This document shows positions 50,382-59,474 of a stretch of 64,000 nucleotides of DNA, in pieces. The notes under the pieces are model-generated. The model was not told the origin of the DNA. It saw only the letters and a list, made by a program, of their open reading frames with translations, and did not search any database. The DNA is taken from contig NZ_CALWJJ010000002.1 in assembly GCF_944380985.1 (NCBI RefSeq), positions 1-64,000 of the forward strand, written 5' to 3'. This DNA comes from an uncultured Agathobaculum sp. GTDB taxonomy: Bacteria; Bacillota; Clostridia; Oscillospirales; Butyricicoccaceae. The position numbers and the translations under genes were made by a program. Each line of letters begins with the position of its first letter. Within the stretch, counting starts at the first letter, position 1.

Positions 50382-51128
50382 ATGCAGCACGATACCATGC
50401 ATACCTACCGCGTGGATTTGCACGTCCACACTATCGCTTCGCCGGACGGACGCTCGACGATCGAGGAGATTGCCGTAGCGGCAAAGCGCGCCGGGTTGGA
50501 TGCAATCGCGATATGCGACCATGACAGATGCACCCCGGTGCCTGATTTTCAGGCGGGTGTGCTGCTGATCCCCGGCTGCGAGGTTTCGACCCGGGCAGGG
50601 CACATTACCGCGCTGTTTCTCGAGCGTCCGATTGATCTTGCGGCGCTCGGTACGCTGCCCGCGCCCGAGGCGGCAGTCACAGCGATACGCAGAGCCGGCG
50701 GGCTGGCGGTTATCGCTCACCCGTTTTACCGGCCCGGCAAAGCGGCCGAGGATTTTGCTTTCGATTTGGACGGCGTGGAGACCGCCAACGCCCGCGCTTC
50801 GTTCAAAGCGGCTGACGCTAATGAAAGAGCGGCCGCGCTGGCGCAAGCGCGCGGCCTGCCCGCTGTCGGCGGCAGCGACGCGCACGATGCCAAAGAGGTC
50901 GGTAACGCTTATACTGAGCTTACCGCACCCGCGCTTACCCTGCCCGCGCTGCGTAAGGCGCTTTTAGACGGGCGCAGCCGGGCTGTGCTGGTCAAAAACA
51001 CGCCGCACATCCGCAAGGGGCTGAGCCAGTGGACCAAGGCGCGGCGGACCGGTAGACCGGGCCGGCTTGTAAAGGCGGCAGCCTATCTTGCTTACTGCGT
51101 CTGGCTCGACATGACACGCAGACATTGA
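50382..51128 (+). CDS. PHP-domain metal-dependent phosphoesterase
   Basis: A 248-residue protein with the four PHP motifs: D-L-H-V-H-T, C-D-H-D, P-G-C-E-V-S-T and G-S-D-A-H-D. An additional H-P-F-Y-R-P-G-K is present. These bind two or three metals and hydrolyse phosphate esters. The start at 50382 lies 2 bases after the ATP-grasp stop. It is a stand-alone PHP protein like the trpH group. Its position in the operon suggests processing of a phosphorylated intermediate made by its neighbours. Confidence 0.9.
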   Translation: MQHDTMHTYRVDLHVHTIASPDGRSTIEEIAVAAKRAGLDAIAICDHDRCTPVPDFQAGVLLIPGCEVSTRAGHITALFLERPIDLAALGTLPAPEAAVTAIRRAGGLAVIAHPFYRPGKAAEDFAFDLDGVETANARASFKAADANERAAALAQARGLPAVGGSDAHDAKEVGNAYTELTAPALTLPALRKALLDGRSRAVLVKNTPHIRKGLSQWTKARRTGRPGRLVKAAAYLAYCVWLDMTRRH

Positions 51129-51152
51129 GATATATCACAGGAGGACAAGCCT

Positions 51153-52511
51153 ATGTCATTGCTCACAAAGGGCATCGGCCTTGCGAAAAAGGCCAAGCAT
51201 CGCTTTGCGGATCAGCTGCGCGCACGCACGCCGGTCTATCTTTCGCCGGTGCGCCGGATCGAGCGCGTCGCCCTGCACGAGCGGGTGTGCGCTATGACCT
51301 TTGACGATGGACCCTGCCGCCTGCCGGCAAACCCCGATCATTTTAACGGTAAAAGCCTGACCCAGGTGCTGGCGGATACGCTCGAGCAGTACGGGGCCCG
51401 CGGCACGTTTGACGTGGTGGGGGATACCTCGGCCAACTATCCAGATAAGGCCGGCAAGCACGGCTCGGCCTCCTGGGGCGGCGTGGCATATGACCATTAT
51501 CCGGATTTCGGCAAGGACGATCAGGGCGGCGTTATGCACTGCCCTGAGCTGATCACGCGGCTGATTGAGGGCGGGCATGAAATTACCAGCCACACCTACT
51601 CACATGTGCTGTTTGGTTTCAAGCCGCTGGTTTATGGCCGGCGCAAGCATTTAAATGGTCTCGACCCGGTGGTGGACGACTTAAAGCGCCTGCACGAGCG
51701 CATGGAGCAGGGATGGAACTATACCATCCGCTTAAGCCGCCCGCCCCATTATGTCGATAGTATACAGGGCGGATTTACCAGCTATGATGCATACGCCCTA
51801 ATGGGATACCAATATATGGCGGCAAGCTTTGACGGTGCGGGCTGGCTGCCGCTTGCGAGCTATCAGGCCGAGGTCGAGGCGACCTGGCGGCCTATGGAGC
51901 AGGCGCTGCAAGCCGATCCGGACTGCTTTTGCGGGCAGATTATCTTCCAGAAAGACGGGTTTAACATGGCCCGCCGCACCCCGATTGCCGATGGGCTTGA
52001 AAAGCAGTTGCAGCTGCTCACAGACAGCGGCTATCAGGTAGTCACAGTGTCCGAGTTGCTTGCGCGCTCGCCGTTTCGGGATGTGCTGCCGGACAGTGAG
52101 ACGGGGCGTGCGGCGCGCCGTCTGCTCGATTACGGCTGGTGCGTGGCCTATCGGGATAACACCGTCCGCCCGGATCAGATCGTCACACGCGGCGAGCTTG
52201 CGATGACGGCCTACGGCTGGGCGGCGGCGCGTGACCGTATCGCGTTTGTGCGCGCGGGCAAGCCGCCTTTCCGTGATCTGCCCTGCCGTCACCCGTATGC
52301 CGCCGCCGCCGTGCTGGCCGACCGGGCCGGTGCGGTTTGCGCGGCATCCGGCCGCTTCCGGCCGGATGAGCCGGCCTCAGCGCGTGAAATCATGCAGTTT
52401 GCCACGGTGTGCCTTGGCAAAAAGCCGTCCGCAGGAAAAGAGGGCGTGATGACCCGTGGCGCATTTTTGCAGCTGGCTGCAAGCCTGCTGGATAGCCAGG
52501 CGGCTGAATAA
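51153..52511 (+). CDS. Polysaccharide deacetylase-like protein with C-terminal repeats
   Basis: A 452-residue protein. The NodB-type domain shows C-A-M-T-F-D-D-G-P near residue 50 and S-H-T-Y-S-H near 145, the metal-binding and catalytic residues of carbohydrate esterase family 4. Residues 330-450 include R-P-D-Q-I-V-T-R-G-E-L-A-M-T-A, resembling surface-layer (SLH-like) repeats. There is no obvious signal peptide; the N-terminus is basic. It probably removes acetyl groups from a wall or surface glycan. Confidence 0.82.
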   Translation: MSLLTKGIGLAKKAKHRFADQLRARTPVYLSPVRRIERVALHERVCAMTFDDGPCRLPANPDHFNGKSLTQVLADTLEQYGARGTFDVVGDTSANYPDKAGKHGSASWGGVAYDHYPDFGKDDQGGVMHCPELITRLIEGGHEITSHTYSHVLFGFKPLVYGRRKHLNGLDPVVDDLKRLHERMEQGWNYTIRLSRPPHYVDSIQGGFTSYDAYALMGYQYMAASFDGAGWLPLASYQAEVEATWRPMEQALQADPDCFCGQIIFQKDGFNMARRTPIADGLEKQLQLLTDSGYQVVTVSELLARSPFRDVLPDSETGRAARRLLDYGWCVAYRDNTVRPDQIVTRGELAMTAYGWAAARDRIAFVRAGKPPFRDLPCRHPYAAAAVLADRAGAVCAASGRFRPDEPASAREIMQFATVCLGKKPSAGKEGVMTRGAFLQLAASLLDSQAAE

Positions 52512-52603
52512 CGCGTGCTGCGCGCAATTCCATTTTAGATAGAAAGGCGACCGTCCGCCTGCTCCCGCCTGCTGGATCCGGCGGCGGCAGCGGTGCGGCC
52601 GGT

Positions 52604-53986
52604 ATGGTGATTGATATGAAGCTCCGATCCAGACTGGCGGTGCTGGCATGCAAGGTATCGGGCGCGGCGCTGCGCAAACTGGGCCGCGGTGGCACCAATC
52701 TGCCCGGCAAGCTCGCGCTTGCGATTGATAAGGACATTCTCGGCACGCTATCACGTGGGGTGCGCGTTACAGTTGTAACCGGCACCAACGGCAAGACCAC
52801 AACCTCCCGTATGATCGAGCAGGCGTTTGCGGATGCAGGACTGAAATACTTTGCCAATAAATCGGGCGCCAACCTGCTGACCGGTATTGTCGCGGTGTTT
52901 GCCCAGCACTGCACGCTTTCCGGCAAGTGCCGGTATACCGACGCGCTGATCGAGTGCGACGAGGCGGCTTTTCGCCGCACAAGCGAGTATCTGCCGGTCG
53001 CGTGCCTGGTGGTAAATAACATTTTCCGCGACCAGCTCGATCGCTATGGCGAGATCACCCATACGCTCGACGCCATCCGCGAGGGCATTACCCATATTCC
53101 GGATGCGACGCTCTGCTTAAACGCAGATTGCTCACTGACCGCCTCGCTTGCCCGAAAGATCCCAAACAAGGTGGTGTGGTTTGGCGTCAATGTGCCGATC
53201 TACCGGCAGACAGCACATGAATTGTCGGATGCGCCCTATTGCATCCACTGTAAGACCGAATATGAATACGACTATATCACCTACGGTCATCTGGGTGGTT
53301 TTCGCTGTCCGAAATGCGGCTATCACCGGCATACGCCCGATGTGGCCGTCACCCGTGTGCTGGAGACCGGCGCGGATTCGTCCGACGTTGCGCTTAGCAT
53401 TTTCGGCCGGCTGTACGAGGTGCATGTCAACCTGCCTGGCGGATACAATATTTATAACGCTGCGGCTGCGGCTGCGGCGTGCCATGTTGCCGGCATTGAC
53501 GAGGAGACCGCGGTCGGCGCGCTCGCCCAGTTTGAGTGCGGCTTTGGCCGTGCCGAGCAGTTCACGCTTGGCACGGCGCCCGCGCGCATGATGCTAGTCA
53601 AAAACCCGGCGGGCTTTAACCAGGTCATCAACCTGATCGTGCACGACGATGGCGTGTACCAGCTGGCTTTTCTGCTCAACGACCGCTTTGCCGACGGCAC
53701 GGATATTAGCTGGATCTGGGATGTTGATTTTGAAACGCTCGCGGCGCAGCAGGCGCGCTTTACGCATATCTTTGTCTCCGGTGTGCGCGCAGACGATATG
53801 GCGCTGCGCCTGAAGTACGCGGGCTTTGCGGCGGACCGGCTCGAGGTGATCCGCGGGTATGCGGATTTACTTGCTGCGCTCGGCGCGAGCGAGACGCCCG
53901 CTTTCCTCATGCCGACCTATACCGCGATGTTCGACTTGCGCGGCGAAATCGGCAAGCACACCGACGTTAAAGCGTTTTACGAATAA
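52604..53986 (+). CDS. murT: Lipid II isoglutaminyl synthase, ligase subunit MurT
   Basis: A 460-residue Mur-ligase-like subunit. The ATP loop is G-T-N-G-K-T-T-T-S-R, and a zinc ribbon with C-I-H-C...C-P-K-C-G-Y sits in the middle. The C-terminal DUF1727 domain includes W-I-W-D-V-D-F-E. With GatD it amidates the D-glutamate of lipid II. M-V-I-D at 52604 or M-K-L-R at 52616 may be the start. It is followed 13 bases later by gatD. Confidence 0.95.
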   Translation: MVIDMKLRSRLAVLACKVSGAALRKLGRGGTNLPGKLALAIDKDILGTLSRGVRVTVVTGTNGKTTTSRMIEQAFADAGLKYFANKSGANLLTGIVAVFAQHCTLSGKCRYTDALIECDEAAFRRTSEYLPVACLVVNNIFRDQLDRYGEITHTLDAIREGITHIPDATLCLNADCSLTASLARKIPNKVVWFGVNVPIYRQTAHELSDAPYCIHCKTEYEYDYITYGHLGGFRCPKCGYHRHTPDVAVTRVLETGADSSDVALSIFGRLYEVHVNLPGGYNIYNAAAAAAACHVAGIDEETAVGALAQFECGFGRAEQFTLGTAPARMMLVKNPAGFNQVINLIVHDDGVYQLAFLLNDRFADGTDISWIWDVDFETLAAQQARFTHIFVSGVRADDMALRLKYAGFAADRLEVIRGYADLLAALGASETPAFLMPTYTAMFDLRGEIGKHTDVKAFYE

Positions 53987-53999
53987 GGAGGCGGGGGAT

Positions 54000-54737
54000 A
54001 TGGAACTGAATATTTGTCATCTGTACCCCGATATTCTCAACCTATACGGCGACCGGGGCAATATCATCACGATGAAGCGGCGGCTTGAGGACCGGGGCAT
54101 CCGGGTGACAGTTGAGGAATGCTCGATCGGCCAGCCGCTCGATATTGACCGGCATGACATTTTTTTTATCGGCGGCGGGCAGGATTTTGAGCAAGAGGTG
54201 CTGCTGCGCGACCTGGCTGCGGGCAAGGCGCGCGACATCCGTAGCGCGGTAGAGGACGAAAAGGTGTTTCTCGCCATCTGCGGCGGCTATCAGATGCTCG
54301 GGCAGTATTACAAGACCTGGGACGGCAGCCAGCTCGATTTCATCGGCGCGATCAACATCCACACGATCGGCGCCAGGGAGCGCATGATCGGCAATTATAT
54401 GTTCCGGCTCACGCCCGAGAGCGGCGGCTCGATCGTAGTTGGGTTTGAAAACCATTCGGGTAAGACCTGGCTGGGCGAGGATGTTGCTCCGCTCGGCATG
54501 GTGCTCAAGGGCGGCGGCAACAATGGCGAGGATCAGACCGAGGGCGCGCGGTATAAAAACGTGTTTGCGACCTATTCGCACGGCTCGCTGCTGCCCAAAA
54601 ACCCTGTTTTGTGTGATTTTATCTTGCAAACCGCGCTGCGGCGCAAGTATGATACCGACGAACCTCTCGCGCCGCTTGACGATACGCTCGAAAACCGCGC
54701 GCACGACTATATGCAGCAGCGACTGCAAAAGGGATAG
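54000..54737 (+). CDS. gatD: Lipid II isoglutaminyl synthase, glutaminase subunit GatD
   Basis: A 245-residue class I glutamine amidotransferase-like subunit supplying ammonia to MurT. The nucleophile cysteine lies in L-A-I-C-G-G-Y-Q-M-L-G and the histidine in T-Y-S-H-G-S-L-L-P-K-N-P. AAGGAGGCGGGGG precedes the ATG at 54000. The pair makes amidated peptidoglycan precursors, important for cross-linking. Confidence 0.95.
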   Translation: MELNICHLYPDILNLYGDRGNIITMKRRLEDRGIRVTVEECSIGQPLDIDRHDIFFIGGGQDFEQEVLLRDLAAGKARDIRSAVEDEKVFLAICGGYQMLGQYYKTWDGSQLDFIGAINIHTIGARERMIGNYMFRLTPESGGSIVVGFENHSGKTWLGEDVAPLGMVLKGGGNNGEDQTEGARYKNVFATYSHGSLLPKNPVLCDFILQTALRRKYDTDEPLAPLDDTLENRAHDYMQQRLQKG

Positions 54738-54752
54738 CATCTGTGCTGACTG

Positions 54753-54790
54753 AAAAACGGCTCTCCGTCGAAACGAGAGAGCCGTTTTTT
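54753..54790. terminator. Bidirectional terminator between gatD and mntP
   Basis: AAAAACGGCTCTC and GAGAGCCGTTTTTT arms around an 11-base loop. Confidence 0.9.
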
Positions 54791-54826
54791 ATCATGTGCG
54801 CGGGATTTGGGTATAGACCGGACCTT

Positions 54827-55390
54827 TTACCCGATAACGCCAAGATGCTCAAGCAGGATTTTCAGCCCCATCAGGATGAGCACGGCGCCGCCGAACAGTT
54901 CGGCGCGGCTTTTATACTTTGCGCCAAACACGTTGCCGACCTTGACGCCGGCGCACGAGAGCGTAAAGGTCGTCACGCCGATCAGGCTGACCGCGTAGCC
55001 GATGCGCACCTGTAAAAAGGCAAACGTCACGCCGATCGCGAGTGCATCGATGCTGGTCGCGACCGCGAGCGGAAGCATGGCGCCGGGCGAAAAGGAGTCG
55101 CTCAGTTCGGCCTCGTCTGTCTCACATGACTCGCGGATCATATTGCCGCCGATCAGCACAAGCAGCACGAAGGCGATCCAGTGGTCAACGCTCGTGATCA
55201 GCGACTGAAAGCGCACGCCGAGCAGATAGCCGATGAGCGGCATGAGCGCCTGAAACCCACCGAAATACAGTCCGGTGACAAGCGCGTAACGCGGACGCAG
55301 CGCGCTCATGCTGAGCCCCTTGCAGATCGCCACTGCGAACGCATCCATCGACAGGCCGACCGCGATAATCAATAATTCGAGTAAATCCAT
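54827..55390 (-). CDS. mntP: MntP-type putative manganese efflux pump
   Basis: A 187-residue membrane protein with six spans. The family signatures are [10 protein letters not shown] near residue 13 and [10 protein letters not shown] near 110, each with the conserved aspartate. The ATG at 55390 follows GGAGGACGGG; a longer frame to 55450 would cross the leader terminator. It has an unusually long leader with a consensus-like promoter and a terminator, as expected of a manganese-responsive riboswitch gene. Confidence 0.93.
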   Translation of the reverse strand: MDLLELLIIAVGLSMDAFAVAICKGLSMSALRPRYALVTGLYFGGFQALMPLIGYLLGVRFQSLITSVDHWIAFVLLVLIGGNMIRESCETDEAELSDSFSPGAMLPLAVATSIDALAIGVTFAFLQVRIGYAVSLIGVTTFTLSCAGVKVGNVFGAKYKSRAELFGGAVLILMGLKILLEHLGVIG

Positions 55391-55433
55391 TTCCCGTCCT
55401 CCAAGCCTTTTGGGCGCGCAGTGCGGCAGGCGC

Positions 55434-55565
55434 AAAAAAACAAGACCCATCCGCTGCGCAACAGATCGGTCTAGTCACTTTCTGCAAAACCAAGGGAGCG
55501 TCCTCCCCTGTGCTGGCTCTGCCGCGCGGCGAAAATCGCCCACGCCGACTAAGTGCCTTAATCTG
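55434..55565 (-). promoter_or_regulatory. Long structured leader of mntP with an intrinsic terminator
   Basis: The predicted transcript starts near 55,563 and runs about 170 bases before the mntP ATG. On the minus strand AGACC/GGTCT plus ATC/GAT (55472-55443) form a terminator followed by TTGTTTTTTT. Upstream TTAGTC can pair with GACTAG, which overlaps the terminator's 5' arm, giving a mutually exclusive fold. The region includes a GGGGAGG-CGCTCCC hairpin. The layout is that of a metal-sensing riboswitch, but I cannot match the yybP-ykoY consensus confidently. Confidence 0.6.
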
Positions 55566-55569
55566 CCCT

Positions 55570-55598
55570 ATAATAGCATATATGCTACTGCAAGTCAA
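55570..55598 (-). promoter_or_regulatory. Promoter of the mntP leader
   Basis: TTGACT (55598-55593), a 17-base spacer and TATTAT (55575-55570) on the minus strand. Confidence 0.8.
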
Positions 55599-55688
55599 GA
55601 TATGGCATTGGCCGGTGTATGCAACAGCCCGCGCCTGGAGGAAACCCGGCGCGGGCTGTTTTGCATTTTGTAAGTTGCGCGGTGCAGA

Positions 55689-56750
55689 TTACGGCTGACC
55701 GGCCGGACCGCTTTGCCCGGCGGGCGCACCGTCGGCTCTGCCCTCTGTAGACGTCGGTTTGTGCCGCCGGCGTCCGCCCCGGCGGCGACGGCGGCGCGGC
55801 GCCGCGCCCTCGGCCGGCTGATCCTCTCCACCGTCCTGAGGCTTGTCTGGCATATCCTTTTCGTCGCGTGTGGCTGCGGCCTGCTCCTCACGGCGGCGCT
55901 CCTCGGCCATAGCAGCGGCGTTGTGCCGGTTGCGGCACGCACCCTTGACCATGCAGCAGTCAGCGCACCGGAACTCGGTCAGCGTATGATCGGGGCTATC
56001 ATCCAGCTGCACCTTGCAGGTGCCGCGCAGCATTTGCGCCGAAATCACCTTGCCGCGGCCATCGGGCGTATCGACCACACTGCCCAGCTTGGGCGTTACC
56101 TTTTGCAGCTCGGCATAGGCTTCGTGCTCATATTTAAGGCAGCACATCAGGCGGCCGCATACGCCCGAGATCTTGGCCGGGTTGAGCGACAGGTTCTGAT
56201 CCTTCGCCATGTTGATGGAAACAGGGTGGAAATCATCGAGATATGAGCAGCAGCACAGTTCTCGTCCGCAGGTACCCAGGCCGCCGATCATCTTGGCCTC
56301 GTCACGCACGCCGATCTGGCGCAGCTCGATGCGGGTGCGAAATACGCTTGCCAGGTCCTTGACCAGCTCGCGAAAGTCGATGCGGCCGTCCGCTGTAAAA
56401 TAGAACAGCATCTTGTTCATGTCGAATGTGCACTCCGCAGTGACAAGATTCATCTCAAGGCCGCGCTCTTCGATCTTGCGCTTACACACGATAAACGCCT
56501 CGTCCGCGCGCTTTTTGTTGCGCTCGAGGGTTTTTTGGTCGGCGTCGGTTGCGATGCGCACCATGCGCTTGAGCGGCTGTACGACCGTCTGGTCGGGCAC
56601 ATCGGTGTTGCCTTGCACGCACTCGCCGTACTCAAGGCCGCGCGAAGTTTCGACGATGACGCCCGTACCCGCGGCGACCTGTGTATCCTGCGGGTCAAAA
56701 AAATATTTCTTTCCGCCTGATTTGAAGCGGACTCCGATAATAGTCGTCAA
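55689..56750 (-). CDS. ricT: RicT/YaaT-like (PSP1 domain) protein with basic tail
   Basis: A 353-residue PSP1-domain protein. It has the cysteine-rich segment G-T-C-G-R-E-L-C-C-C-S-Y-L-D-D-F-H-P-V-S and S-G-V-C-G-R-L-M-C-C-L-K-Y-E. In Bacillus, RicT (YaaT) with RicA and RicF activates RNA maturation and sporulation. The C-terminal 60 residues are R/G-rich (R-R-R-R-R-R-G-G-R-R-R-H-K), an extension not present in the Bacillus protein. The gene follows holB as in Bacillus. Confidence 0.92.
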   Translation of the reverse strand: MTTIIGVRFKSGGKKYFFDPQDTQVAAGTGVIVETSRGLEYGECVQGNTDVPDQTVVQPLKRMVRIATDADQKTLERNKKRADEAFIVCKRKIEERGLEMNLVTAECTFDMNKMLFYFTADGRIDFRELVKDLASVFRTRIELRQIGVRDEAKMIGGLGTCGRELCCCSYLDDFHPVSINMAKDQNLSLNPAKISGVCGRLMCCLKYEHEAYAELQKVTPKLGSVVDTPDGRGKVISAQMLRGTCKVQLDDSPDHTLTEFRCADCCMVKGACRNRHNAAAMAEERRREEQAAATRDEKDMPDKPQDGGEDQPAEGAAPRRRRRRGGRRRHKPTSTEGRADGAPAGQSGPAGQP

Positions 56751-56766
56751 AAAAACGCTCCTCCTA

Positions 56767-57648
56767 TTAAGATTGAAAACAGATGCGGTATACGTCGCTT
56801 GTCAGCGCGCAGGTCACCGCTGCGGCCGCAGCGTTGCGGGAGACACGGTCTGACAGCTCGCCGATAAAATCGTAGCACGCGAGCAACCGCTCTGCCGGTA
56901 CCGCACGGGCGAGCGCTGCGGTCTGCTCGTGCAGCACGGGCACAAGCGGCGGCAGCGCCAGGGCGCGGGCGGTAAATACCGCGTCGCGCAGCGCAGCTTG
57001 CATCGCGCCCAGTATACCGGCAAGCGTATGACGTGCCAGCTTTTCGAGCGCAAGCGCGGCCAGCATCATCTGATCCTCCCGCGCTGCGGCCAGCGCAGCA
57101 AGATAAGGCGCGAGATAGGCATCGGCCTGCTCGTCGGGCACGGTCGCGCGCGGCGGCTCGAGCGCGAATTTGGCGCAGCGCGAGCGCACGGTTTGCAGCA
57201 GCGCGTCCGGCTGCTCGGCGGTCAGGATAAAAAATGCGTAGGCCGGTGGTTCCTCCAGCTCTTTGAGCAGCGCGTTCTGCGCCATGGGGTTTAAGTTTTG
57301 CGCATGACGGATGATGGTCACGCGGCGCGCGCCGTCATTCGGGATGATGGCGTTTTCCGCCTTGATGCGACGCGCCAGATCGACCTTGAGTTCGTTTTCG
57401 CCCTGGTCTATCACGATCAGGTCGGGGTGCACCCCCTGCTCGACCTTGCGGCAGGACAGGCACGCGCCGCACGGGCGGCCGCCCGTGTTTTCGCACAAAA
57501 TACCCGCAGCGAGCACGATAGACAGCGATTGCAGCCCGTCCGCATCATCGCCCGAGAGCAGCACGGTTTGCGGAAAACGGCCGGCAAGCGCGTTTTGCAG
57601 GCTTTCTTTGAGCGCGGCATTGCCGGGCACAGCGTCAAACGAAATCAA
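56767..57648 (-). CDS. holB: DNA polymerase III delta' subunit-like protein
   Basis: A 293-residue clamp-loader subunit. The N-terminal AAA+ fold has L-L-S-G-D-D-A-D-G (a degenerate Walker A) and a zinc motif C-G-A-C-L-S-C-R. P-N-D-G-A-R-R-V-T-I-I-R-H-A and A-Q-N-A-L-L-K-E-L-E-E-P-P are the usual delta' signatures. Without a canonical ATP loop it acts structurally in loading the sliding clamp. It overlaps the darA gene stop by 4 bases. Confidence 0.92.
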   Translation of the reverse strand: MISFDAVPGNAALKESLQNALAGRFPQTVLLSGDDADGLQSLSIVLAAGILCENTGGRPCGACLSCRKVEQGVHPDLIVIDQGENELKVDLARRIKAENAIIPNDGARRVTIIRHAQNLNPMAQNALLKELEEPPAYAFFILTAEQPDALLQTVRSRCAKFALEPPRATVPDEQADAYLAPYLAALAAAREDQMMLAALALEKLARHTLAGILGAMQAALRDAVFTARALALPPLVPVLHEQTAALARAVPAERLLACYDFIGELSDRVSRNAAAAAVTCALTSDVYRICFQS

Positions 57649-57968
57649 AGCTTTTCAAACCGCTCGACGTTCAGCACGAATACGGTCGCACCGCCCACCT
57701 CGACCTGTACGGGCGTTGAAGGGAAAAATCCCACGCCAAGTTCGGCGGTGGTCGGGATGATCTGTTTGCGGCAGGAGGAATGCTCGCGGATGATGCCAAA
57801 GCATTCGTCCAGCTTGGCTTCATCCAGGCCGATCAGAATGGTGACGTTGCCCGCCTTGAGAAAGCCGCCGGTCGTCGCCAGTTTGGTGATCTGGAAACCG
57901 GCCTGCATGAGGTTATTAATCACGTCTTGAGCATCATCGTAGTTGATGATCGCAAGTACCATTTTCAT
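57645..57968 (-). CDS. darA: Cyclic-di-AMP receptor of the DarA/PstA family
   Basis: A 107-residue PII-like protein starting M-K-M-V-L-A-I-I-N-Y, with the conserved T-T-G-G-F-L near residue 33 and N-V-T-I-L-I-G. The C-terminal V-E-V-G-G-A-T-V-F-V-L completes the fold. Members bind cyclic-di-AMP and signal the cell's osmotic and potassium state. It is placed between a decarboxylase gene and holB, as in Bacillus (yaaO-yaaQ-holB-yaaT). The alternative start at 57974 adds two residues. Confidence 0.95.
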   Translation of the reverse strand: MKMVLAIINYDDAQDVINNLMQAGFQITKLATTGGFLKAGNVTILIGLDEAKLDECFGIIREHSSCRKQIIPTTAELGVGFFPSTPVQVEVGGATVFVLNVERFEKL

Positions 57969-57970
57969 TA

Positions 57971-59431
57971 TCATTTCCCCCTTTTGGAGATTGACGAAAC
58001 CACTACGGTGATTTCGTTAATTTCATTGTACCATCTTTCGCAAATAAGTTCAATGTGCGCGCGGGTAATTTTCTCACCCGGCCAAATCAGCGGTACGCCG
58101 GGCGGGTAGGGGGTGACCGGCCGCGCACAAATCAGGCCCTCGGCGGCTGCGGGCGCAACACGGCCGGACGGTGCAAACCATGCCTCGCGCACGCGCATCA
58201 CCCGTTCGGCGGATGGGAAAGGCGCGGTGGGGGCGGGCGGCAAATCTTCGTGCCGGCGGTCGGAAACGCGGCGCAGGCCGCGGCGCAGCCGGTAAAGCGA
58301 AGAGCTGGTGTCTGCACCGGTCAGGATGAACACCGCGTTGCGCTCGTCCGCCATTTCGCAGGCAACGCCGTATTCGCTCCACAGCATGTCCGCCAGACGG
58401 TGGCCAGTGGTATCCGTGCCTGCGGTGCATACGGTCAGGCGGCAGGGATCGAGTGCGGGGAAGTCGTCCTCGGTCAGCGGCGTAAAGCCCGTGCGGCGCA
58501 CAATGTAGGCACGCAGATCGCCGCAGGCCTCGGCCGCGCGCAGATAGGCGGCGCGGCCCGGACCCTCGATGTAGGCGCGGGCAAGATCAATAGACGCCAT
58601 GATCGGATAAGATGGGCTTGAAGTGCCAAATAGCGCGGTGTTCTCGCGCAGCGCGCGCTTGTCCACCCCCGCGCCGGCGAGCACGACCGCGCCCTGCCCC
58701 AGGCAGGGCAGCGTTTTGTGCATGGACAGCACAGCCATGTCCGCACCCTGCTGCGTGGGCGTCATCAGGCCGACTGCGGGAAAGTGCGCGCCGTGCGCCG
58801 CGTCGACCAGCAGCGGCTTGCCGAATGCATGGCACAAATCGGCCAGCGCGGGCAAGGCGCGGCGCACGCCGTAATAGGTCGGCGAGGTGACGAGCACGGC
58901 GCGGATGTCGGGATGCTCGACCAGTTGGCGCTCAACCGCATCCACCGGCAGCTCACCCGAGACGGCAAACGGCTCGATCAGCGGCGCCGAGACAAAGTAG
59001 GGCGTGATGTCGAGCAGCGCACAGGCGTGGCAGACGGATTTGTGGCATTCACGGTCAAGCAGCACGGCGCCGCCCTGGCCGACTGCGGTGGCGAGCATGG
59101 CGAGAATGCCCTGTGATGATCCGCCGGTGAGGAAAAAGCAGTCTGCCGCGCCGAAGTACCGTGCTGCTGCGACCTCGGCATCGCGAATCGGGCCTTCGCC
59201 GAGGTACAGATCGCCCGTGGCCCGGGTTTCGGTAAAATCGATCGCGAACACCTCGGCATAGGTGTTAAACAGCGGCTCGCCCTTATGGCCCGGCATGTGA
59301 AAGCGCGCGGGGTCGCCTGTGGCCAGCAGCTGCAGCGTGTGGAACAGCGGCGCGCCGGTAAACGGCAGCAGACGGTTGATCTGCCGGTGGGACAGCTGTC
59401 CGCGCCCGGCCGATCGCTTGCGTCGGAGCAT
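57971..59431 (-). CDS. PLP-dependent Orn/Lys/Arg decarboxylase-like protein (YaaO-like)
   Basis: A 486-residue decarboxylase-type protein. The PLP lysine is in L-S-M-H-K-T-L-P near residue 230, and the substrate domain begins R-F-H-M-P-G-H-K-G. D-A-A-H-G-A-H-F and T-G-G-S-S-Q-G are also typical. Family members decarboxylate lysine, ornithine or arginine to polyamines; specificity is not evident. The ATG at 59431 follows AAGGAGG. It lies first in the operon with darA, holB and ricT. Confidence 0.9.
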   Translation of the reverse strand: MLRRKRSAGRGQLSHRQINRLLPFTGAPLFHTLQLLATGDPARFHMPGHKGEPLFNTYAEVFAIDFTETRATGDLYLGEGPIRDAEVAAARYFGAADCFFLTGGSSQGILAMLATAVGQGGAVLLDRECHKSVCHACALLDITPYFVSAPLIEPFAVSGELPVDAVERQLVEHPDIRAVLVTSPTYYGVRRALPALADLCHAFGKPLLVDAAHGAHFPAVGLMTPTQQGADMAVLSMHKTLPCLGQGAVVLAGAGVDKRALRENTALFGTSSPSYPIMASIDLARAYIEGPGRAAYLRAAEACGDLRAYIVRRTGFTPLTEDDFPALDPCRLTVCTAGTDTTGHRLADMLWSEYGVACEMADERNAVFILTGADTSSSLYRLRRGLRRVSDRRHEDLPPAPTAPFPSAERVMRVREAWFAPSGRVAPAAAEGLICARPVTPYPPGVPLIWPGEKITRAHIELICERWYNEINEITVVVSSISKRGK

Positions 59432-59474
59432 GGGCTCGGCCTCCTTTTTGTCATATGGCAACTGTTATGCGGAT

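Noticed and set aside
55391-55565. Assigning the mntP leader to the yybP-ykoY riboswitch
   Set aside because: The GGGGAGTAGC and the second conserved loop are not clearly present, so only a generic leader is claimed.
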